A stretch of DNA of 64,000 nt from Lumbricus rubellus (taxonomy: Eukaryota; Annelida; Clitellata; Crassiclitellata; Lumbricidae), in assembly GCA_945859605.1 (NCBI GenBank), contig OX243811.1, positions 64,285,804-64,349,803 on the forward strand. Direction: 5' to 3'. Positions 10,264 through 27,370 of this stretch are shown here, piece by piece. Positions within the stretch are counted from its first letter, which is position 1. Each line of letters starts with the position of its first letter. The notes beneath the pieces were generated by a model that was not told the DNA's origin, did no database searches, and saw nothing but the letters and a program-made list of their open reading frames with translations. Made by a program: the position numbers and the translations under genes.

Positions 10264-11022
10264 GGTGATATAAATCTTTTTGTATTTTGACAAAGCAGAT
10301 ATAGTACTACACTGTTTACTAGAAAGGTAGTATGAAGATAATAATAATAGCAATGATAATAATAATAATATCTTTGAGTCAGTCGTCCCTACACACTTTC
10401 GTTTTCGTCTAGCCTGTATAAGGAGCGGCGGACGTATAAAAATGGAAAGTTTTAGTGCGTGGGTTTTTCCCTGAATCACTCCGTATCCTCTCAGCTGACT
10501 CTTCTCCAAAAACAACAATGTACGACTGTGAACGCTGACAGACTTACAGAATTCGTTTCGTATGACCTCCAGACATAAATCCCATAAAAGAACTCCACTC
10601 TTTAGACGTAATAGAATCAAATGAGGCTATTCCTCACTTTCCCTCGCAGAATTTCACTCCTTTCTCAATAAAGGGTTCCTCTTCTTCCGAATTTACGAAG
10701 ACGGCATCGAATCCTCGCCTACGGGCACGAATTATTCCAGCGCAGATCCTTTCCGTGTGCGTTTCTGGACGTCGGCGGCTTTGGGCGTTCGCAAAAGGTC
10801 TTTTATACGTGCCAAAGGAATGTTCCAGCGCCGTTGTTGTCTCCATTTGGCCTGGCAAGGATCCAGGTCGATCAGATCGTACGGACCCTAGATCCAGCCG
10901 ATTTCCACACACAAACAACTCCACACGCGCTTACACTCTTCCTCCACAGCGCGTGCATCACACAGTTTCACAGAATTATAACTCGAATTAAATTACAGTT
11001 AAAGGGGCTAAGGTTCTTCACA
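9388..11022 (-). repeat. 5' LTR of the gypsy-type element
   Basis: The LTR is 1635 bp, TGT...ACA, with its inner edge set by the primer-binding site and its outer edge by the loss of identity with the left copy after 11022. It holds a TATA box at 10800-10807 and the gag start codon at 10263. A 96-codon frame at 10634-10924 covers the promoter and is probably not expressed. Confidence 0.9.
10800..10807 (-). promoter_or_regulatory. TATA box in the 5' LTR
   Basis: The minus strand reads GTATAAAAGACC, a good TATA match. Transcription would start near 10770, leaving a leader of about 510 nt before the gag ATG. The same box is at 1531-1538 in the 3' LTR. Confidence 0.6.
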
Positions 11023-11496
11023 ATTATACTTATACACTAGTTAGGCTATAGGAATAAACTTTTAACTTCTGTGATTATAGTAAAAACTAAGCCCATTTCT
11101 TTTACAATAAAATTTTGACAGTCTTATACTGGTAGCTAGTCTGCGACTGCAAAACGACTTCTTATTTAAGTTTTCATGATTTTATCGTTCATATATATCT
11201 GGCAAAAAAGAGCCTAAAAAGGGCTCAAGTTGAGATCAACAGAGCTAAAAATGCGTTGGCGGCTGGGGCTCCGCCCCAGACCCCGCTGGGGGAGCTTACG
11301 ACGCTCCCCAGACCCCCTAGTCGGCATGGGCTTTGTGCCTTCGGCACTCGCCCATTCGCGCCTTCGGCGCTTCATAAAAAAGTTCTAGTTGGACTTAGGG
11401 CTTCAGCCCCCCCAAACCTGAAATCCTGGCGCCGCCACTGATTAGACCCCGCCCACAAAGAGTCATCGAGTCTTCTATGCGATCCTAATAGCCAAC
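11023..11496. repeat. Intronic stretch with a GC-rich MITE-like fragment
   Basis: This lies between the retrotransposon and the last visible sestrin exon. The first 230 bp are AT-rich and unremarkable. About 11250-11442 is GC-rich, full of short self-complementary pieces (ggggctccgcccc; cttcggc repeats), and ends with TGGCGCCGCCACTG, which looks like a DNA-transposon terminus. I find no matching opposite end. Confidence 0.4.
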
Positions 11497-18525
<7,029 letters not shown>

Positions 18526-20261
18526 GAGGGCGCAGCTTTCGATCACCCCCACTCTCTCGTCTGAATCTATTCCTTTTTTTGACCAAAGAACGATGGAATC
18601 GTTGTGATCGGCAGGAAAGCTGAAGTTTCAAGTTCTTAGAAGGTCGTCTATTAAGTGACGCATGATGCAGGAAATTGCCCAACTAATAAGTGAGAACGCT
18701 GCAACATTCACAATCTTCACAGTTCGATATGCACGAGAATATCCGATGTCTCGAAATCAAGTTCACTCGTGTCGGAAGCATAGCACTACTATGGAGTTCG
18801 TCGTTGCATGGAGGTCGAACTAATGATGGACCTACGTGCAAATCCAAATGCAAACTTTCCCGATATTCAACTGACATACCTTATAGGCCTATTACATGCA
18901 TCGCAGCCGATAAGTCGACAACCCTAACGAAGTCAAGACTTGCACCACGACAAGTCTATACCAAAATAGTCCAACGACTTCGATCTTGCCAATTCAAGTA
19001 ACCAGCTTTAGCCTCGGCGACGACAGAGAACATGGCCAATTATAATCCGACATTTATAGGCTGCTAAGGCTGCAAGACAAAAGAACCTAGTCTACTTCAG
19101 CTTCAATGCTCAGCCGATCGAAGCTACTGTATATAGTCCAGAAAGTACCCTGGTGTGCATGCAAATAGCCTACAACAACCACTGTCGTTGACCGGGCCGA
19201 AGTCCATGGCGGTGATAGCGATTAGGGTTTACACCGTACATCACCTCTCTGCTGGCTTTAGCAATCACTTGACTTGCTTACTCGAGAGATAAGTACAGTG
19301 GGAGGCTTTACGAGGTCGTTATTCGCAAGATCAATTGACACACAGGTCGGGCCGCTGAGGGGGTTCATGAATATGCGTGAATCGGAGTGAGGCGCCGTGA
19401 CGTCACGGGACCTCACGACCAGCGTTGATGGCATTTGACAGATATGTTTGGGTAAACGGACATTGAAACTATAGGGTTAGGCTCTAGATTAATCCACACA
19501 TTCAAGGGACCTTGCAATGGGTTAGGCTATCTAATAACATAAAATAAGAATGTCTATCGGAATATGCCAAAGAAATTTAAGCGGGAGGGCAATGGCAATT
19601 GTTGACATAAGCTGTATATGTCAAATTCTAGATAGAATGTCTAAGTTCCTCATAGCTTCGTACATTGTAAACATAATTCTGGATGTCAACGACATTAATA
19701 AGTCTTAAATGCCACCTTGAGTGACACTAACACATCGTACCGTCAGAAATGATTCACTGGATGACACTAACAAATCTAAGTGTTTACATCTCAGTGAGAT
19801 TGGCAGGTCTTTACTGTAATAGCATTATCAAGTCGAGGCAGAAAGGAAAAACAGGACAATGAAACTTCATGACTTAAATCCAGTAAAAGTATAATTGCAC
19901 AGAGAGACTCGTAAACTTAGTGGCTTATCGGTTTCTCTACAATTATGAATGTCTATCCTCACAGTCACTGCATGCTATACATGAATTGAGCAAATGAAGC
20001 AAGTTGAAAAAGTTGCATCATAATACTACACCAGATCTGTTCTATCACGTTATTTAATGTGCAACTGCAAATCTTAAATGTAGGACATATTCCCCCCAAC
20101 ATTTACCCCCGGACGTTTCCCCCCGATTTTGACTAGGACAGTTGCCGCTCCCCCCGGACAATATCCCCTCTGTACACATGCATACATACATACATACATA
20201 CAAACATACGTGCATAAATACATTCATACATGCATACATACATACATACATACATACATTT
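18526..20261. other. Upstream region of sestrin, no further gene recognised
   Basis: No coding exon is supported. The sestrin first-exon frame is open for about 110 bp above its ATG, so an upstream exon joined by an acceptor in that stretch is possible. 19290-19430 is a repeat shared with 27440-27560. About 20085-20170 is a degenerate CCCCCGGACA-type repeat, and 20178-20262 is (CATA)n. Confidence 0.4.
19290..19430 (-). repeat. Dispersed repeat R2 with a TGACGTCA core
   Basis: The reverse complement resembles 27440-27560 (and its duplicate near 40615-40735): both contain GTGACGTCA next to ACCTCACGA and, further along, a gggccgctgag / gcccgctgac block and ttattcgca. The CRE-like octamer therefore belongs to a repeat and is not evidence of a sestrin promoter element. 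Confidence 0.5.
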
Positions 20262-20480
20262 GTTTGTATGGGCACTCGTTATAGCGCCTCTTCCAGCTCT
20301 CAGCCGCTACTCAGAGGCGCTTCCGACTACAGCGCGGACACTGCATCAGAGTTTCACGCCGAAGCGCTGAGCAATTGTGAGTGAAGGATTTTCCCAAGGT
20401 CCTTACGCGGCGAGGTGGATTCGAACCTCGAACCTTCCGGTTTCAAGGCAACGACGCCACCACTACACCACCGCGCCCCA
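20262..20480 (-). mobile_element. tRNA-derived SINE, copy 1
   Basis: On the minus strand the head carries an A-box-like TGTAGTGGTGG and a B box GGTTCGAATCC, followed by a body with AAGGACCTTGGG and a tail ending GAGGCGCTATAACGAG, then CATACAAACAAATG running into (TATG)n. The same structure is at 32751-32965. Confidence 0.8.
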
Positions 20481-20602
20481 CATACATACATACATACATA
20501 CATACATACATACATACATACATACATACATACATACATACATACATACATACATACATACATACATACATACATACATGCATACATACACATACATACA
20601 TA
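20481..20602. repeat. (CATA)n microsatellite split by the DUF7869 transposon
   Basis: Runs directly up to the left terminal inverted repeat of the transposon. A CATA/TATG array continues immediately after its right end at 27244, so the element inserted into this array. Confidence 0.85.
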
Positions 20603-20629
20603 TGGCTCATCTAGTTCTAAAGTGGTTCA
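20603..20629 (+). repeat. Left TIR of the DUF7869 transposon
   Basis: Starts TGGCTCATCTAGTTC and matches the reverse complement of 27217-27243 at 24 of 27 positions. Related motifs recur at about 20848-20886 and 20918-20940. Confidence 0.8.
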
Positions 20630-21091
20630 AGTCCATTTTTTGCGATTTTTACTTTAAGCCACTTTTCCACTAAAGCGAATGCGCTCTTTCTGATGGTAAA
20701 ATCAGCTAAGCCGCTCAATGACTCTATCATGGTGTATTTTGACGCATTGATTATAGAACTGACAGCATGCAGGGTGTACCAACTTCAATAGTGAATCATG
20801 CTTGTTTGACCCATTCTTAATGTTCGCTGCTTTGCATGCAAGTTTGTGGAAAAGTGGTTCAAGTCAGTTTGATTCACTTTTGCGCTCAGATCTTTTCAGT
20901 GCCATTGCGGCCCATTCTCACTTGAACCACTCTTCCAATAAGGTTTTCAACGCTTTCAGTTGCCTTTTCTTCATTAAATAAGCGCTCGACAATATTAAAA
21001 ATTTTGTTCGAAAATTAGCTCTCTATGTGGTTCTGTATTCGTAATCTATGGTATCAGCCGTGTGTACTAGGCCCTATTATTTTCAACGAAA

Positions 21092-24000
21092 ATGGAGCGG
21101 AAACGACGTATAAAAAGACGGCCTGCTAAATTTAATGATTTCTTGTGTGCAAACACTGCAAAGGTACGGTTTGCAAACTAAATCATACACGCACTGTTTT
21201 TATTATTCAGGAATTGTTTTTACCGCATTTTGAAGGCAATACTACCACAGTAATTTTCATGGAAACTTCATATGAACAACGTCGGATAATATTATTATAA
21301 TAATTATTATACTCTGCATACATGAGCCAAACTGTAGTATTCTTATGCCTATATCGGATAATATTGCAATGGATCACTGACAAGTGCATTTTTATGCTAT
21401 GAGCAATAAGTTACCGAATTGAGCATCGTGTTAAGCTCAGAACTGCTTTCTCGCAATTTTAATCTGTAACCGATGACTAAGGCTACCGTATTACGACACA
21501 ATCAAATGGCATAATTATTAGGCATTATAGCATGTATAAATATTCCTCTATTGATTTTCGCTGCGAAAACTATGTAAGCTTAACTCAAGACAGCATAAAA
21601 CAATATTTATAGTTAAAACAGGTTGACAATGCTTACCAATCAGCGTATTAAATTAGGATTACTACATGTTGCAAAAACACTATTTTCAATACAGGTAATC
21701 GAGATCGCAGAACAGCTACCAGTAGATGCTAATGGTGCAGCAACTATTCAAAGAGTTTCAGAAGGTTCTGTTGATGTCTCTGCTGATTGGTCACCTGTGG
21801 AAGAGAGCATAGAAACTGCAGGATGCTTCGAAACCACCATTCAGATCACAGAACAGCTACCAGTAGATGCTAGTGGTGCAGCAACTATTCAAAGAGTTTC
21901 AGAAGGTTCTGTTGATGTCGCTGCTGATTGGTCACCTGTGGAAGAGAGCATAGAAACTGCAGGATGCTTCGAAACCACCATTCAGATCACAGAACAGCTA
22001 CCAGTAGATGCTAGTGGTGCAGCAACTATTCAAAGAGTTTCAGAAGGTTCTGTTGATGTCTCTGCTGATTGGTCACCTGTGGAAGAGAGCATAGAAACTG
22101 CAGGATGCTTCGAAACCACCATTCAGATCACAGAACAGCTACCAGTAGATGCTAGTGGTGCAGCAACTATTCAAAGAGTTTCAGAAGGTTCTGTTGATGT
22201 CTCTGCTGATTGGTCACCTGTGGAAGAGAGCATAGAAACTGCAGGATGCTTCGAAACCACCATTCAGATCACAGAACAGCTACCAGTAGATGCTAGTGGT
22301 GCAGCAACTATTCAAAGAGTTTCAGAAGGTTCTGTTGATGTCTCTGCTGATTGGTCACCTGTGGAAGAGAGCATAGAAACTGCAGGATGCTTCGAAACCA
22401 CCATTCAGATCACAGAACAGCTACCAGTAGATGCTAGTGGTGCAGCAACTATTCAAAGAGTTTCAGAAGGTTTTGTTGATGTCTCTGCTGATTGGTCACC
22501 TGTGGAAGAGAGCATAGAAACTGCAGGATGCTTCGAAACCACCATTCAGATCACAGAACAGCTACCAGTAGATGCTACTGGTGCAGCAACTATTCAAAGA
22601 GTTTCAGAAGGTTCTGTTGATGTCGCTGCTGATTGGTCACCTGTGGAAGAGAGCATAGAAACTGCAGGATGCTTCGAAACCACCATTCAGATCACAGAAC
22701 AGCTACCAGTAGATGCTAGTGGTGCAGCAACTATTCAAAGAGTTTCAGAAGGTTCTGTTGATGTCTCTGCTGATTGGTCACCTGTGGAAGAGAGCATAGA
22801 AACTGCAGGATGCTTCGAAACCACCATTCAGATCACAGAACAGCTACCAGTAGATGCTACTGGTGCAGCAACTATTCAAAGAGTTTCAGAAGGTTCTGTT
22901 GATGTCTCTGCTGATTGGTCACCTGTGGAAGAGAGCATAGAAACTGCAGGATGCTTCGAAACCACCATTCAGATCACAGAACAGCTACCAGTAGATGCTA
23001 ATGGTGCAGCAACTATTCAAAGAGTTTCAGAAGGTTCTGTTGATGTCTCTGCTGATTGGTCACCTGTGGAAGAGAGCATAGAAACTGCAGGATGCTTCGA
23101 AACCACCATTCAGATCACAGAACAGCTACCAGTAGATGCTACTGGTGCAGCAACTATTCAAAGAGTTTCAGAAGGTTCTGTTGATGTCTCTGCTGATTGG
23201 TCACCTGTGGAAGAGAGCATAGAAACTGCAGGATGCTTCGAAACCACCATTCAGATCACAGAACAGCTACCAGTAGATGCTACTGGTGCAGCAACTATTC
23301 AAAGAGTTTCAGAAGGTTCTGTTGATGTCTCTGCTGATTGGTCACCTGTGGAAGAGAGCATAGAAACTGCAGGATGCTTCGAATCAGTCGTCATTGATTT
23401 GGGAGGTCTGTCATTAGAAGAACCAACGACGATGAACAGTGTGCCACTGCTTCAATGTGCTACACTGTGCGCCATGGAATACAACGGTAACAGTATTTTT
23501 ATTCCAGTTGTTTATGATTCAGGTAGCATGTCTTATGAACCTGTGCTCAATGATACTTCTCTATTTTCTCCTGGATTATCTTCCATGCTCTCAAATGAAC
23601 AAACACTTAGGCCAGACATTGCTGCGGGTGCTTCTGAGCCTGTGATGGATGTCTCTGAAGGGATACCTAGTGAAGAACATGTATTTAGAAAAAGAGTCAG
23701 GCGTGAGCAGCTCTGGGCTAAAAACCGTAGGAAGAATAGACGCTGTAAAGGCGAGGAATATGTCAGTCAGTCTGGGAAAGTCGTGGAGGCAAAGATATTC
23801 AATTGTAATATTACCAGTTGCTGCAAGAAAGAGTGTTGTAAGGAAATTATGGTTGAAGAAAGGCAAAAAATTCACTCTGAATTTTGGCAGTTGGGTAGTC
23901 ATACTGCACAGACTACATACATTGCTGGTTGTGTTGAACAAAAACCAGTATCAAGAAAACGAAATGTTTCACATATAGACGATGATGCATTGCAAGGAAC

Positions 24001-26215
24001 AAGAAAAAGGCAATCGTGCGATAAGAATTTCGCCAGATTGTATACACTGACTACATCTGACAGAAAAGTAAAAGTTTGTAAGAGATTATTTCTGCAGACT
24101 TTTGGTATAAGTGACGGGCGAGTTAACAGAGTCCTTCTGGGTCAGAGACTGAATGGAGGTGTGCCACAGAGTGACAAAAGGGGAAAATATGAACATAAAC
24201 ATCAGCAGTTACCTCGTCATTTGGTTTCAAAGGTTAAAACCCACATTTCTAGTTTTCCAACAAACATGAGCCACTATACCAGGTCACAGAGTGCATCTCG
24301 ACTCTTTCTGTCTCCAAATCTGAACATTAAAAGGATGTACCATCTGTACAAAGAGAAATGCATAATAAGCAAGCAGGAACATGTAAAGGAAAGCATGTAC
24401 AGACATATCTTCAACACACAATTTAATCTATCCTTTCACACACCTAGGAAGGACACTTGCAGAAAATGTGATTGCTTTCAAATCTCAATTGATTCCACAA
24501 CAGATCTTCCAAGTAAGAATGCTGTAATTGCAGAGAAACAGCTACACTTAAGAAAAGCCGACTGTGCCAGAAGGGCACTGCAAGAAGACGGAAGAAGCAA
24601 AGAAAATTATCATGCATTTACATTTGACTTGCAAAAAGTTTTCTCCCTCCCAAATATAACCACTGGTGAAGCTTACTACTGTCGTCAGTTGTCCGCATAC
24701 AATTTAGGAATTCACAGCATAACGACTGGAGCAGTTACAATGAACACGTGGCATGAGGGCATTGCGTCCAGAGGTCCTGAGGAAGTGTCTTCATGTATTT
24801 TATCATACTGTGAACAGTTAGCAGAAGATGGGGTGAGAAATATTACTGCCTATAGTGACTCATGTGGTGGGCAGAACAGAAATTACAAAGTAGCACTGAT
24901 GTGGGCATATATATGCCAGAAATTCAAATTTGAAGAAATCAACCACAAGTTTCTCGTCTCTGGACATAGCTACCTACCGAATGATGCTGATTTCGGCATA
25001 GTTGAGAAGTCCTTGAGAAAAGCAACCCATATCTACACCTATGATGAATGGTGTGAGAAAATTGAAACATCGTGCAAGAAAAACCCATACAACATCGTGA
25101 AGATGAATGCAGACAAATTTGTTTCCATAAAAAAACTCTCTGAAGCACTTATTGTACGAAAGATTTCTGATGATGGAGACAAAGTGAAGTGGCTTTCTAT
25201 ACAGTGGCTTATGGTGAAAGCCAGTGAACCAACCAAACTGTTCTACAAATATTCTGTGCAACAGGATGCTGAGTTTAGCAGTATTAGTCTGACACGACGT
25301 GGCAATATCACAGATGTTGCAGCACTGACCCTTGAGCCACTTTATTGCGCTCCACGTGCACTTTCCACTGAGAAGGTGGCAGATATAAAGAAACTATTCA
25401 AATACGTGCCACCTGTACATCACAGTTTCTTTGAGGCCATAATAAATGCAGTTCCTCCCACCTCACAGCAGCACTATTACGAGGATGAACTGCTGCGTGA
25501 GAGTGAAATATCAGATAATGACAATGATGAAGTCCCACAGCTTCCAAAACCACACAAGAAGAATCGACTGCGCAAGAGCTGCAGAAATAGTTTGACATCC
25601 AACGAGTCCACAGGGAAGAAGAAAAGAAAGACATCAGAAAAGAATTCAGAAACCCACCAAGAGCAGCCAGGGTACTCAACAAGAAGCAGTACTAATACAT
25701 CAGCGAACAGGAATCCAGACCATACTGTGTCTTTGACATCCAACGAGTCCACAGGAAACAAGAAAAGAAAGACATCAGAAAAGAATTCAGAAACCCACCA
25801 AGAGCAGCCAGGGTGCTCAACAAGAAGCAGTACTAATACATCAGCGAACAGGAATCCAGACCATACTGTGTCTTTGACATCCAACGAGTCCACAGGAAAC
25901 AAGAAAAGAAAGACATCAGAAAAGAATTCAGAAACACACCAAGAGCAGCCAGGGTACTCAACAAGAAGCAGTACTAATACATCAGCGGACAGGAATGCAG
26001 ACCATACTGTGTCTTTGACATCCAACGAGTCCACAGGAAACAAGAAAAGAAAGACATCAGAAAAGAATTTAGAAACACACCAAGAGCAGCCAGGCTCAAC
26101 AAGAAGCAGTACTAATACATCAGCGGACAGGAATGCAGACCATACTGTGTCTTCGGTATCTGGGCAGAAGAAAAAGAATGCAGCAACTTCACTTAAGAAG
26201 ACCAGGAAACAGTGA
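21092..26215 (+). CDS. DUF7869-type putative transposase, two exons, 1530 residues
   Basis: Exon 1, 21092-21163, starts at an ATG in context AAAATGG, encodes a short basic leader (MERKRRIKRRPAKF) and ends AAG|GTACGG. Exon 2, 21695-26215, follows the acceptor TTTTCAATACAG in phase. An unspliced frame would start at the ATG at 21629. Residues about 24-587 are twelve copies of a 47-residue unit. A cysteine cluster (CNITSCCKKECC) follows near 735, then a conserved core: KVCKRLFLQ, FNLSFHTPRKDTCRKC, FTFDLQK (Asp about 1002), YSDSCGGQNRN (Asp about 1079) and NDADFGIVEK. This pattern fits proteins I remember as DUF7869, with an RNase H-like arrangement of acidic residues. The C-terminus has four 47-residue basic, Ser/Thr-rich repeats. 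Its place between TIRs suggests it moves the element; transposase activity itself is inferred. Confidence 0.82.
21692..23383 (+). repeat. Twelve tandem 141-bp coding repeats
   Basis: Twelve in-frame copies of a 47-residue acidic unit (core EQLPVDASGAATIQRVSEG) span 1692 bp. Copies differ at only a few sites, such as VDANG/VDASG/VDATG, SVDVS/SVDVA and one FVDV, so the array was recently homogenised. Exon 2 begins three bases into the first unit. Confidence 0.95.
25589..26151 (+). repeat. Four tandem 141-bp coding repeats near the C-terminus
   Basis: Four in-frame copies of a 47-residue unit (core SNESTGNKKRKTSEKNSE), the last one codon shorter. The KKRK cluster in each looks like a nuclear localisation signal. 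The unit length equals that of the unrelated N-terminal array. Confidence 0.93.
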
Positions 26216-27243
26216 CAGAGAAAGACAATCCTATAGCCTAATCATTGATCAAAAATGATTTAGTTCTTAGACATTAATAATTTTCTTTTTTTGTTAGAGG
26301 TATATTTCTGATGCTTCTATTTTGCTGTTTATGTAAAAAAAATAACAGCAAGTTATAGTTCCTTCATAATGATTTCATTTTATTTGTTTGTTATAGATAG
26401 GTTTTATTGTTTCCAGAGGTACTTCTTGAATGTACGTTATCATGCTTTTAGGAGCGGTTGGACTTTGGAGATGCTCTTTGCATCAGATCAATACAATGAA
26501 GAATTCATTTCTGCTGTATTTTTTATGATGTTACTAAATTACAAAATCGTTGCAAATCTGTTTTTTATATTACAAAGTCGTTGCAAATCTGTTTTTATTA
26601 CAAGATCGTTGCAAATCTGTTTGTGCACACAACGTTGGTTACATAACAACAAAAGAGCATAAACTTCCGGACTTTATTTGGAAATAATCGTTATCACTCA
26701 TCATGAAAAATCTGAAAACTTAGCCTATTTAAGATTTATTGTGAGTAGACTTTCCGATTAACGCGCAAACGTGCAGGATTTGTTTTATTTAGACGCGTTT
26801 TAAATGAGTTTATACTCATGGCAGACCTAATAATAATAGACCTACTGAAAAAACTGATTCAGTTTGCATGTCTTCTGACATATAATTATTCAGAGGAAAA
26901 GTGGATCATCTCGGGTTGATTCACGTACGCAATATTTTAGATTGCAAATCAATCAGTTCATAAACGGATCAAGTCGAGTTGATTCACTTTGACGTAAAAA
27001 TTTCCAATATTCTTGTCAATTCATTACTGGACCACGCTATAAAAATGCTATTTTCTCAAAAGTTCACTAATATTTACTTCCGGCATTATCAATAATCGAT
27101 TATGTGCATCAAAACCTATTGTAATATCAATCTTTCATTCCAAAACGTTTTCATTCCGATTTGTACTACCAGAGTAAACTTCAAAGTCGATTATCTCAAA
27201 ACTACAAAATCGTCGATGAACCGCTTTTGAACCAGATGAGCCA
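26216..27243. other. 3' part of the DUF7869 transposon
   Basis: No gene. 26545-26622 holds three near copies of a unit containing TCGTTGCAAATCTGTTT. 26890-27000 holds subterminal motifs (GTGGATCATC, GTTGATTCAC) matching those near the left end. 27217-27243 is the right TIR. Confidence 0.6.
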
Positions 27244-27370
27244 TATATACATACATACATACATACATACATACAAACATACATACAGACGTGTGTATAT
27301 GTTATGTATGTATGTATGTATGTATGTATGTATGTATGTATGTATGCATGAATGCATGCATGCATGCATA
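27244..27370. repeat. (CATA)/(TATG) microsatellite right of the transposon
   Basis: A CATA run, then TATG and GCAT units. Any peptide frames here are artefacts. Confidence 0.9.

Larger units (their letters stand above)
121..11022 (-). mobile_element. Ty3/gypsy-type LTR retrotransposon, about 10.9 kb, apparently intact pol
   Basis: The element is defined by two direct repeats of about 1.63 kb (121-1753 and 9388-11022) that look identical by eye. Reading the minus strand, the order is 5' LTR, primer-binding site at 9385, one gag-pol frame, an extra 3' ORF, a purine-rich tract at 1754 and the 3' LTR. The LTR starts TGTGAAG. The 5' copy ends ACA, but the 3' copy lacks the last CA, and no target-site duplication is visible (taccc on the left, attat on the right), so the left edge may be eroded or recombined. 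LTR identity and an unbroken 6.5-kb frame indicate a recent insertion. It lies beside the sestrin exons, probably in that gene's last intron. Confidence 0.9.
20603..27243 (+). mobile_element. DNA transposon with 27-bp TIRs carrying a DUF7869-type protein
   Basis: The ends 20603-20629 and 27217-27243 are inverted repeats with 3 mismatches in 27 bp, starting TGGCTCATCT. Both flanks are CATA-type microsatellite, and TA borders each end, consistent with a TA target duplication. Subterminal copies of AGTGG(T/A)TCAAGTC and TTGATTCACTTT occur near both ends, as expected for transposase binding sites. The single gene between the ends has one intron and an intact 1530-codon frame, so the copy may be autonomous and recent. 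I do not know a named transposon superfamily with this protein and these ends. Confidence 0.8.

Noticed and set aside
10634..10924. 96-codon frame in the LTR (also at 1365-1655)
   Set aside because: It spans the TATA box and lies mostly upstream of the likely transcript start.
19395..19410. CRE (TGACGTCA) as a sestrin promoter element
   Set aside because: The octamer and its flanks belong to a dispersed repeat, and it lies almost 900 bp from the presumed start.
21623..21694. Exon 2 of the DUF7869 gene starting at 21623
   Set aside because: Position 21623 is TTG, not ATG. The in-phase acceptor before 21695 and the basic exon at 21092-21163 give a better model.
21692..23383. CRISPR-like array
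   Set aside because: The repeats are contiguous coding units without spacers, in an animal transposon.
25477..26043. 188-codon minus frame with repeats
   Set aside because: Antisense of the four C-terminal repeats of the DUF7869-type protein.
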